A DNA stretch of 6,601 nt from Puniceicoccales bacterium (GCA_031289285.1 JAITPT010000009.1:1-6601), one strand, 5' to 3'; positions 1 through 6,101 are shown, counted from the first letter of the stretch. Numbers and translations are program-made. Notes: generated by a model from the letters alone, not told the origin.

Positions 1-2
1 GT

Positions 3-1586
3 TTCTCCACCGACTTCATCGGGCAAAATTACGATTACCCCGAGGCCGACTACAAGACCCGCGAGCAAATCGCCAAGCGCCACCTCCTCTACCAACAAGG
101 GTTAGTGTGGACGCTCGCCAACCACCCGCGTGTGCCCGCAAGCGTCCGCGCCGTCGTCAGCAAATGGGGCGTGTGCAAAGACGAGTTCACCAACAACGGC
201 GGTTGGCCGACCCAACTCTACATTCGCGAGGCGCGGCGAATGGTCTCCGCTTTTGTGATGACGCAGCACCATTGCCAAGGCCGCAAAAACGCCGACGCCG
301 AGTCTGTCGGCATGGCGGCTTACACGATGGACTCCCACCACGTGCAGCGCCACGTGGACGCCAAGGGGCACGTCCGCAACGAAGGCGACGTGCAGGTCGG
401 CGGCTTCTCGCCCTACGCCATCGGCTACCGCGCCATCGTCCCGCGCAGCGGCGAATGCGACAACCTGCTCGTCCCCGTCTGCCTCTCCGCCTCGCACATC
501 GCCTACGGTTCGATACGCATGGAGCCGGTGTTCATGGTGCTCGGCCAATCCGCCGCCACCGCCGCCGCCATCGCCATCGGCGACGGCACCACCGTGCAAG
601 ACGTTGACCGCGCCAAGCTGCGCAAACGCCTGCTCGCCGACGGGCAGGTGCTCGAATGGGCAGCGGTGAAGGCGTCGGCCTCGGCGGCGGCGGCAAAGAC
701 GGCGGCGGCGGCAAAGGCGGCGAAAGACGCGGCGAAGGGATGGGCGCAGGTGCAGCTGCCGCCGGACAAACGCAAGGCACCGGCGGTCGCGTTTGCCGTG
801 CCGACGCTCCCCGCCGTCGCCCACCGTGGCGCATCGCGAGATTTTCCCGAAAACACTTTGGCCGCCTTCAAAGGCGCGTTTGCCGCTGGCGCACACGGCT
901 GCGAGTTCGACGTGCGCCGGACAAAAGACGGGCGGCTCGTCATCATTCACGACGCCACGTTTAACCGCACGAGCGATGTCGCTACGCCTGGCCGCAACGG
1001 CAAACCGCAATCGGTCAAAGTCGCCTCGGTGACGTTTGAGGAACTCCGCCGTCACGACGCGGGCGTGGGCAAAAACAAAAAGTTTGCAGGCGAAAAAATC
1101 CCCTCTTTGGAGGAGACGCTGGCCTTGTTCAAAGACGTTTCCTGCCGTCCCGTGGTCGAAATAAAAGAGGAGGGCATGGAGGCGGAGGTGGTCGCCGCGC
1201 TCAAAGCTGCTGGGCTTTTGGAGCGGGCGGTGGTCATCTCGTTCTCAAAAACCGTGGTGCGCAAACTGTGCAAATTAGAGCCGCGCTTGACGGTCGGTTG
1301 GCTGTGGGGTGGCAATTACAAGGCACCGCGTGCGGTGGTCGCCGACGCGCTCAACCGTGCCGCGCTCGACCTCGGGACGCCCATTCTCGACATCTCGCAC
1401 GGTGCGCTTTCGGAGGCGCTCGTGGCGGATTTACGCGCCCGTGGTTTCACTATTTGGGCGTGGACGGTGGACGACCCCGCCCGCATGGCGCAATTACTTT
1501 CGTGGGGTGTCGAGAGCATCACCACAAACCGCCCCGATGTCTTAGCCACCGTTCTGCGCGAAAGGGCAGGGAAGCAGGCGAAGTAG
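3..1586 (+). CDS. FAD-dependent oxidoreductase (C-terminal part) fused to a glycerophosphodiester phosphodiesterase; 5' partial
   Basis: The frame is open from the left edge, so the true start lies upstream; 527 residues are visible (numbered here from base 3). Residues 1-219 resemble the C-terminal part of PF12831-type FAD-dependent oxidoreductases: STDFIGQNYDYPEADY, then HLLYQQGLVWTLANHPRVP, and late on a GQSAATAAAIAI helix followed by VQDVDRAKLRKRLLADGQVL, typical of the family's end. The FAD-binding GxGxxG part would be upstream of the window. Residues 220-272 are an Ala/Lys-rich linker. From about residue 273 there is a complete GDPD domain: HRGA (H274, R275), PENT (E283-T285), CEFDV (E301, D303), IIHD (H316), VEIK (E386, K388) and near the end WTVDD and GVESITTNRPD. 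This family hydrolyses glycerophosphodiesters to glycerol 3-phosphate and an alcohol, using a divalent metal held by the Glu/Asp/His residues, all of which are present. The substrate of the oxidoreductase half is unknown. No clear T-run terminator follows. Domain calls are confident; why the two are joined is not known. Confidence 0.93.
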   Translation, partial: FSTDFIGQNYDYPEADYKTREQIAKRHLLYQQGLVWTLANHPRVPASVRAVVSKWGVCKDEFTNNGGWPTQLYIREARRMVSAFVMTQHHCQGRKNADAESVGMAAYTMDSHHVQRHVDAKGHVRNEGDVQVGGFSPYAIGYRAIVPRSGECDNLLVPVCLSASHIAYGSIRMEPVFMVLGQSAATAAAIAIGDGTTVQDVDRAKLRKRLLADGQVLEWAAVKASASAAAAKTAAAAKAAKDAAKGWAQVQLPPDKRKAPAVAFAVPTLPAVAHRGASRDFPENTLAAFKGAFAAGAHGCEFDVRRTKDGRLVIIHDATFNRTSDVATPGRNGKPQSVKVASVTFEELRRHDAGVGKNKKFAGEKIPSLEETLALFKDVSCRPVVEIKEEGMEAEVVAALKAAGLLERAVVISFSKTVVRKLCKLEPRLTVGWLWGGNYKAPRAVVADALNRAALDLGTPILDISHGALSEALVADLRARGFTIWAWTVDDPARMAQLLSWGVESITTNRPDVLATVLRERAGKQAK

Positions 1587-1601
1587 CGGTGTGCCCGCGC
1601 T

Positions 1602-1644
1602 CGCGTGTGCGTGCGCGTATGCGTGCGTGTATGCGTGCGTGCGT
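1602..1644. repeat. 43-bp alternating purine-pyrimidine tract (Z-DNA-prone)
   Basis: Every base from 1602 to 1644 alternates pyrimidine and purine without a break, mostly as CG and TG steps with two TA steps. Inside it a 12-bp unit, TATGCGTGCGTG, is repeated exactly in tandem at 1618-1629 and 1630-1641. The tract begins 16 bp after the stop codon of the oxidoreductase-GDPD gene. Such tracts are the classic substrate for a switch to left-handed DNA under negative supercoiling. That it does so here is inference. Confidence 0.85.
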
Positions 1645-1666
1645 CATACCATTGGTTGTAGCGGCT

Positions 1667-1682
1667 GTGCGCGTTTGCGCAC
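1667..1682. other. Short GC hairpin with an adjacent 11-bp direct repeat
   Basis: GTGCGC (1667-1672) and GCGCAC (1677-1682) form a perfect 6-bp stem around a GTTT loop. The right arm lies in an 11-bp sequence, GTTTGCGCACG, that occurs at 1673-1683 and again at 1688-1698. There is no following T-run, so a Rho-independent terminator is not supported. It could be a pause site, a protein-binding site or simply a continuation of the GC/GT-rich repeat zone. Confidence 0.5.
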
Positions 1683-1770
1683 GCTGTGTTTGCGCACGTG
1701 GTAGCGCATCTGTGCCGTGTATGCGCCTGCGTTGAGGTCGCCAAGGCCAATTCGTTTTTCGCAAAACCCG

Positions 1771-1809
1771 AGCAACTCAAGTAAAAAAGGGTCTGGCACT
1801 TTATTGCTC
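1771..1809. repeat. 39-bp palindromic direct repeat, copy 1
   Basis: This 39-bp sequence is identical to 1906-1944. It folds on itself: GAGCAA (1770-1775, including one flanking base) pairs with TTGCTC (1804-1809), and inside that AAGT (1779-1782) pairs with ACTT (1798-1801). The two stems are separated by a 3/2-nt internal loop, and the 15-nt apical loop holds an A-run followed by GGGTCTGGC. The shape, a short imperfect palindrome between genes in more than one copy, is like REP-type elements mobilised by IS200/IS605-like (RAYT) transposases. No such transposase is in the window, so this assignment is inference. Confidence 0.8.
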
Positions 1810-1905
1810 TGCGCAACTTTCGTTTTTGTCGTTGCGGTGGCTGTTGTGTGTGTGGCACGAATGTCTCGCCTGTGGTGTGGCTGCCGCCGCCGCCGCCCCA
1901 CTTGT

Positions 1906-1944
1906 AGCAACTCAAGTAAAAAAGGGTCTGGCACTTTATTGCTC
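1906..1944. repeat. 39-bp palindromic direct repeat, copy 2
   Basis: Exact copy of 1771-1809, offset by 135 bp. The outer stem is one pair shorter because the preceding base is T rather than G; the inner AAGT/ACTT stem is unchanged. The offset is a multiple of three, so the frame of the downstream gene stays open through both copies and reads the same peptide twice (SNSSKKGSGTLLL). I treat this as non-coding. The identity of the two copies beside dissimilar flanks argues for recent duplication or insertion. Confidence 0.8.
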
Positions 1945-1955
1945 CTTTATTGCTC
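1934..1955. repeat. 11-bp perfect tandem duplication at the end of repeat copy 2
   Basis: CTTTATTGCTC occurs at 1934-1944, as the last 11 bases of the second 39-bp copy, and again immediately after at 1945-1955. Copy 1 lacks the extra unit. It may be a slippage product, or a trace of how the element inserted. Confidence 0.8.
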
Positions 1956-2049
1956 TGTGCCTCTCGCTGGATTTTGCGCCGGAACCTTGTGCTGTTGCTG
2001 CTGTTTCACTTGCGCAGTCTTTTTATTCAACACTCTCACAACTCACGCC

Positions 2050-5000
2050 ATGTCCACGCTTCGCACATTCTTCTCTGCGGCTACGCGCTCCGCGCTTGCC
2101 GCCGCCGTCTTCGCGCCCGCCGCATTGCTCGCCGCACCCGTTACAAAACCCGCCACCGCCGCAAAGCCCGCCGCCGCCGCCGCGACCAAACCTGCCACCA
2201 AGCCCGCCGCCGCTCCCAAGCCCGCCGCCGTCGCCGCCAAGCCAGCTCCCAAGCCTGCCGCGCCTGCGCCCGTCGTCATCCCCGGCCAATACCCCAAGGT
2301 CGTTCCCAACTTCAACAACGGCACCATCCCGACCAACACCATCGCATCCGCCCGCCGCTTAATCGAAGACCTCGTCAAAACCCACGGCGACAAATACCCG
2401 CGTGGCGCGGAGTTCCTCCGCCGTCTCGACGCCCTCGCCACCGCGTCCACCAAGTCCACTACGTCCACCTCGTCCACCAAGTCCACCTCGTCCACCAAGT
2501 CCCCCGCCCCCAACCCCGCTCTCGCCGCCAAAGCTGCCCTTGACGCCCTCATCCGCGAAGCTGCGCTTGCCAACCCCATTCTCGACTTCGACAAAATCCT
2601 CTGTGTCCGCCGCAAACCCAAAGGTGGCGACGTCGGCTTCATTTCCCTCAACTCCTACACCAACGACACCATCCCCCGCTCTGGCTGGGACAACGAAATC
2701 GCCGTCCTCTCCGGCCTGCGTGGCACACCCAAGCTCACCACCGTCCACCGCTCCAAAGACACCGGCATCATCCGCGACCTCGACCTCCATTTCGACGCCA
2801 AGCGCCTCCTCTTCGCCTCCACCAACGCCAACGGCGACTGGGCAGTCTTCGAGGTCAACACCGACGGCTCCGGCCTGCGCGAACTCACCCCCAAAGACCA
2901 GCGCGGCATCCAGTGGTTCGACCCCTGCTACCTCCCTGAAGAAGGGCACATCCTCTCCTTCTCGACCGCCGGCATCCAAGGCGTCCCCTGCGTCGGCGGC
3001 GGTGCCAAAGTCGCCAGCCTCTACCGCCTCGACACCACACGCGGCAAAGTCCGCCAGCTCACCTTCGAGCAAGACAGCGGTTGGCACCCACGCGCACTCC
3101 ACGACGGGCGCGTCATGTATCTCCGCTGGCAATACACCGACACGCCGCACTACTTCGACCGTATGCTCTTCACGATGCTTCCCGACGGACGTCAGCAAAA
3201 AGCCCACTGGGGCAGCGGCGCGTATTTCCCTGCCGCCTTCAAACACCCGCGCCCCGTCCCCGGTCACCCCTCGCTCATCCTCGGCGTCGTCAGCGGCCAC
3301 CACTCGCGCCCCGATAGCGGACGCCTCCTGCTCGTTGACCCCAGCCTCGGCACGCACTACCCGTTTCGCCACGACCCGCAGACCAAGGAGTGGGGACCTC
3401 CCGGCTCGCGCATCAACATCCAGCCGCGCATCTATCCCAAGGAAATCACCGGTGCCGTCCAAGAAATCCCCGGCTGGGGACGCGACGTCAATGGCAACGT
3501 GGACGACCTCCAAGGCTCCCATTGCAAATACACCTTCGCCACGCCCTATCCCCTCAACGAAAAATACTACCTCGTCAGCATGTGGCTCGACCACCGCGGC
3601 ACCTGGGGCATCTACCTCGCCGACTGCTTTGACAACCTTGTCAAACTCTACGAAGTCCCCGGCTCCAACCTCTTTGAACCCATTCCCATCATCCCGCAAA
3701 AACGCCCGCCCGTCATCCCCGACGCCGTGACACCCGTCATCGAACGCGCCGTGCTCGCCGCCACCGATGCCGCGCCGTCCACTCCCGCCGCAACCACCGC
3801 CGCTGCACCCGCCGCACCTGCCGTCGTCGCGCCCGACCTCTCGAAACTCGAAGGCACCGTCGCCGTCGCCGACATCAACCACGGGCGCGGTCAACCCGGC
3901 ATCCCGCGCGGCAAAGCCAAATCCATGCGCGTCCTCGCCTACCACTTTTGCTACTGGAGCAGCGGCGGTCACGACTCCGTTGGCGAACAGTCCGGCTGGG
4001 ACATCAAACGCCTCCTCGGCACCGTCCCCCTCGAAGCAGACGGCTCTGTCAACGTAAAAGTTCCTGCCAACACCCCCATCAGTTTCCAACTCCTCGACGA
4101 GAACGGCGCCGCCATCCAAATCATGCAAAGCTGGACAATCTGCATGCCCGGCGAAGCCATCTCTTGCACCGGTTGCCACGAAGGCGAGCTTGAGGCCGCC
4201 ACCGCCCGCCGTGCCACCGCCCTCAACAAACCGCCCCGCTCGCTCACCCCTTGGCGCGGCCAACCCGAACGCCCGTTCTCCTTCATCACCGACGTCCAGC
4301 CCGTCCTCGATAAACACTGCGTCTCCTGCCACAACGACACCAACCGCAAAGCCACCAACATCCCCAGCTTCGCCCGCAAACCATTCCCTGCAAACGGCAC
4401 CGTCCCCCCGCCCGCGCACTGGCGTAGCGACACCGCCTACGTCGCCCTCAGCCCCTACCTGCGCCGCCCCGGCCCCGAAGCCAACGTCGAGACCAAAGTT
4501 CCGATGGACTTCCACGCCTCCACCAGCGAGCTTGTCCGCCTCTTGCGCAAAGGCCACTACGGCACCGGCAAAAAACTTTCCCGCCAAGACTGGGAAACAC
4601 TCAACGCATGGATTGACCTCAACGCCCCCTATCGCGGCATGTGGAACAAACCCGATTTCGAGAAACGCCGCCTCCACCTGCAAGGCCTCTACGGCGGCAA
4701 CGCCGCAAACCCCGAGCAACAATACCGCGACGCCTACGCCCGCGCCATGCGCGAAGCCGCCGCCACGCCGCTCCCCGCACCCGTGCCACCCGAAAAAATA
4801 AAAGCGCTCCTCGACGAACGCCCCGCCGTCGCTGGCCTCGCCTTCCCGCGCCCGCAACGCGACAAACTCCGGCTCGCCGCTTGGCCATTCTCCTTCTCCA
4901 AAGCCCTCGCCATGCAACACTCCGCCGCCCCCGCCGCCCGTCGCGGCACCGGCCCCAGTCGCATCCGCGCCTACACCGCACCCAACGCCACCGTGCTCGA

Positions 5001-5892
5001 CGTCCCGCTCTCGCCAAATCGCGCCGCAGTCAACGCCGACATCACCGGCGGCGGTGCCGACGACACGCACACTTCGCCGCTGCGCATCCGTTTCCGCCGC
5101 ATCCCCGCTGGCGAATACATCATCGGCTCCGAGGACGGTTTCCCCGACGAACGCCCCCGCGCTGCTGTCAGAATTAAAAAGGCATTTTGGATTGCCGAGA
5201 GCGAGGTCACCAACGGCCAATACGCCCAGTTCGACCCCAACCACGACACCGGCTACGAAGTCGAGACTGGCAAAGACCACATCTCTGCTGGCTACATCGC
5301 CAACCACCCGCGCCAACCCGTCGCCCGCGTGAGCTGGCGCGAGGCCGTCGCCTACTGCGAATGGCTTTCCAAACGGATTGGCAAAAAAGTCACCCTCCCC
5401 ACCGAAGCCCAGTGGGAATGGGCCGCCCGCGCTGGCACCGACACCGCCTTCCACTTCGGCCCACGCGAGGCAGACTTCTCCAAATACGCCAACCTCGCCG
5501 ACGCCAGTTTGCGCAAAACCAACGGCGGCTTTGCTGGCGGCGGGCGCGTCAAACCCCGCTCCTTTTTCCCCCTGAATTACCCGTGGCCTCTGCGCGACGA
5601 CCGTTTTGAGGACAAATGGTTCACCGTTGATTACGTCAAACAATACGCGCCGAACGCATGGGGACTTTACGACACGATTGGCAACGTCTGGGAATGGACG
5701 CGCAGCGACTACGCCCCCTATCCCTACAAACCCAACGATGGCCGCGAGGCTGGCAATCCTGACACCCCCAAGGTTGTTCGTGGCGGCTCGCACAACGACC
5801 GCCCCAAGGTTGTCGGCAGTGCCGTCCGCATCTCCTACGAGACCTATCAAAAAATCCACAACGTCGGCTTCCGCCCGATTATCGAGGAGTAA
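2050..5892 (+). CDS. Secreted multidomain protein: propeller, hydrazine-synthase-alpha-like domain, two c-type haem motifs, FGE/SUMF1-fold domain
   Basis: 1280 residues, probably exported and periplasmic or surface-exposed. The ATG at 2050 is preferred because it opens a signal peptide (Arg5, Arg13, then an Ala/Leu-rich core to about residue 28); there is no clear Shine-Dalgarno. Residues 30-74 are an Ala/Pro/Lys-rich spacer and 133-151 a Ser-Thr repeat. Residues about 174-550 look like a PD40/TolB-type propeller (LDLHFDAKRLLFAS, WHPRALHDGRVMYLRW), ending at PPVIPDAV. Residues about 594-712 match the pattern I know for the hydrazine synthase alpha middle domain: GTVAVADINHGRG, IPRGKAKSMRV, WDIKRLLGTVPLEADGS, VPANTPISFQ, MPGEAISCTGCHE. 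CxxCH motifs at 706-710 and 757-761 indicate two covalent haems. LVRLLRKGHYG and AWIDLNAPYRG follow, common in planctomycete-type cytochrome proteins. Residues 1013-1280 are an FGE-sulfatase (SUMF1) fold: IPAGEYIIGSE, ESEVTNGQY, PVARVSWREAVAYCEWL, LPTEAQWEWAARAG, GNVWEWT, VVRGGS. The catalytic cysteine pair expected after RGGS is absent, so sulfatase activation is unlikely. A redox or electron-transfer role is inferred; hydrazine synthesis itself is not. Confidence 0.95.
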   Translation: MSTLRTFFSAATRSALAAAVFAPAALLAAPVTKPATAAKPAAAAATKPATKPAAAPKPAAVAAKPAPKPAAPAPVVIPGQYPKVVPNFNNGTIPTNTIASARRLIEDLVKTHGDKYPRGAEFLRRLDALATASTKSTTSTSSTKSTSSTKSPAPNPALAAKAALDALIREAALANPILDFDKILCVRRKPKGGDVGFISLNSYTNDTIPRSGWDNEIAVLSGLRGTPKLTTVHRSKDTGIIRDLDLHFDAKRLLFASTNANGDWAVFEVNTDGSGLRELTPKDQRGIQWFDPCYLPEEGHILSFSTAGIQGVPCVGGGAKVASLYRLDTTRGKVRQLTFEQDSGWHPRALHDGRVMYLRWQYTDTPHYFDRMLFTMLPDGRQQKAHWGSGAYFPAAFKHPRPVPGHPSLILGVVSGHHSRPDSGRLLLVDPSLGTHYPFRHDPQTKEWGPPGSRINIQPRIYPKEITGAVQEIPGWGRDVNGNVDDLQGSHCKYTFATPYPLNEKYYLVSMWLDHRGTWGIYLADCFDNLVKLYEVPGSNLFEPIPIIPQKRPPVIPDAVTPVIERAVLAATDAAPSTPAATTAAAPAAPAVVAPDLSKLEGTVAVADINHGRGQPGIPRGKAKSMRVLAYHFCYWSSGGHDSVGEQSGWDIKRLLGTVPLEADGSVNVKVPANTPISFQLLDENGAAIQIMQSWTICMPGEAISCTGCHEGELEAATARRATALNKPPRSLTPWRGQPERPFSFITDVQPVLDKHCVSCHNDTNRKATNIPSFARKPFPANGTVPPPAHWRSDTAYVALSPYLRRPGPEANVETKVPMDFHASTSELVRLLRKGHYGTGKKLSRQDWETLNAWIDLNAPYRGMWNKPDFEKRRLHLQGLYGGNAANPEQQYRDAYARAMREAAATPLPAPVPPEKIKALLDERPAVAGLAFPRPQRDKLRLAAWPFSFSKALAMQHSAAPAARRGTGPSRIRAYTAPNATVLDVPLSPNRAAVNADITGGGADDTHTSPLRIRFRRIPAGEYIIGSEDGFPDERPRAAVRIKKAFWIAESEVTNGQYAQFDPNHDTGYEVETGKDHISAGYIANHPRQPVARVSWREAVAYCEWLSKRIGKKVTLPTEAQWEWAARAGTDTAFHFGPREADFSKYANLADASLRKTNGGFAGGGRVKPRSFFPLNYPWPLRDDRFEDKWFTVDYVKQYAPNAWGLYDTIGNVWEWTRSDYAPYPYKPNDGREAGNPDTPKVVRGGSHNDRPKVVGSAVRISYETYQKIHNVGFRPIIEE
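2445..2503 (+). repeat. In-frame 9-bp / 18-bp tandem repeat encoding a Ser-Thr linker
   Basis: GTCCACNNN recurs every 9 bp at 2445, 2454, 2463, 2472, 2481 and 2490. The last part is a cleaner 18-bp unit at 2468-2485 and 2486-2503, with one mismatch at the end. It encodes alternating Ser-Thr-Lys and Ser-Thr-Ser triplets at residues 133-151 of the large secreted protein, between its N-terminal helical stretch and the propeller. The unit is a multiple of three, so copy-number changes would lengthen or shorten the linker without a frameshift. Confidence 0.85.
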
Positions 5893-5912
5893 ACCTTGCC
5901 GCCACAGTGTAG

Positions 5913-5932
5913 CACAGACAATCCTGTCTGTG
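5913..5932. terminator. Perfect 8-bp hairpin just after the large gene
   Basis: CACAGACA (5913-5920) and TGTCTGTG (5925-5932) are exact inverted repeats around an ATCC loop, starting 20 bp after the stop codon. No U-run follows, so if it ends transcription it is not a classical Rho-independent terminator. It may act as an mRNA 3'-end stabiliser, or be one copy of a dispersed palindrome. The structure is certain; the role is inferred. Confidence 0.6.
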
Positions 5933-5936
5933 ATGC

Positions 5937-5953
5937 CGTCGCCTCTGGCGACG
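5937..5953. terminator. Second perfect 7-bp GC hairpin, adjacent to the first
   Basis: CGTCGCC (5937-5943) and GGCGACG (5947-5953) pair perfectly around a TCT loop, four bases after the first hairpin ends. About 10 bp downstream comes a C9 run and then an A9 run. On the + strand this lacks a U-tract. On the - strand the A9 would read as T9, but it would then precede the hairpin, so it is no normal terminator in that direction either. Two stacked stems after a stop codon still suggest 3'-end function. Confidence 0.6.
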
Positions 5954-5962
5954 TTGTGCCCT

Positions 5963-5980
5963 CCCCCCCCCAAAAAAAAA
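5963..5980. repeat. C9-A9 homopolymer junction
   Basis: Nine consecutive C (5963-5971) are followed directly by nine consecutive A (5972-5980), in non-coding DNA between the twin hairpins and the third hairpin. Such runs are prone to slippage and to sequencing or assembly length errors, so the exact count should be treated with caution. Confidence 0.85.
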
Positions 5981-6002
5981 CGGCCTTGCCCAATGATATT
6001 TC

Positions 6003-6040
6003 AACCTAAAACCGCCCGCATTAACTGCCGTTTTTAGGTT
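6003..6040. promoter_or_regulatory. AT-rich hairpin upstream of the last gene
   Basis: AACCTAAAA (6003-6011) pairs exactly with TTTTAGGTT (6032-6040). After one mismatch, CG (6013-6014) pairs with CG (6029-6030), leaving a 14-nt loop. The right arm ends 61 bp before the ATG at 6102, so it could be a 5'-leader structure or an operator for that gene, or a weak bidirectional terminator for the preceding gene. The sequence alone does not decide which. Confidence 0.45.
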
Positions 6041-6101
6041 CACGCCACCTGAACGGTATTGGGAACAAACCCGACTCGCCTGTGTCGCCCCTCCCACTTC
6101 T

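Larger units (their letters stand above)
1587..2049. other. Structured 463-bp intergenic region
   Basis: I see no credible gene here on either strand. Open frames cross it only because of biased composition, and their translations are low complexity (for example Thr-His-Arg runs from the alternating tract). It holds, in order, an alternating purine-pyrimidine tract, a short GC hairpin with a nearby 11-bp repeat, two copies of a 39-bp palindromic repeat, and a T-rich leader into the next gene. The frame of the downstream gene happens to stay open back to at least 1717. I place that gene's start at 2050, because a signal peptide begins there and because the upstream frame runs through both repeat copies. 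No promoter with a good -35/-10 pair stands out. Confidence 0.75.

Noticed and set aside
102..1055. Minus-strand frame of 317 codons opposite the oxidoreductase
   Set aside because: Arg/Gly-rich antisense shadow of a gene with strong domain matches.
1881..1899. CCG-repeat in the intergenic region as a distinct element
   Set aside because: Short GCC/CCG runs are frequent throughout this GC-rich window, so it does not stand out.
1316..1915. Minus-strand frame of about 200 codons across the intergenic region
   Set aside because: Its translation consists of Thr-His-Arg repeats from the alternating tract plus the antisense of the GDPD domain; it has no recognisable motif and overlaps a well-supported gene.
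1771..1944. CRISPR array
   Set aside because: Only two repeat units separated by 96 bp, far from the regular short spacers of an array, and no cas genes in the window.
1995..2029. Sigma-70 promoter for the large gene (TTGCTG at 1995 with TATTCA near 2024)
   Set aside because: The spacing is about 23 bp and the -10 match is poor, so I do not claim it.
1717..2049. N-terminal extension of the large secreted protein, since its frame is open upstream with Met codons at 1717 and 1861
   Set aside because: The extension runs through both copies of the palindromic repeat, is Cys/Arg-rich low complexity, and would bury the good signal peptide that starts at 2050.
2359..5973. Very long minus-strand open frame opposite the large secreted protein
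   Set aside because: The translation is Gly/Ala/Val/Asp/Glu-rich antisense of a C-ending-codon gene, with no domain signature, while the + strand carries clear haem and FGE motifs. High GC explains the lack of stops.
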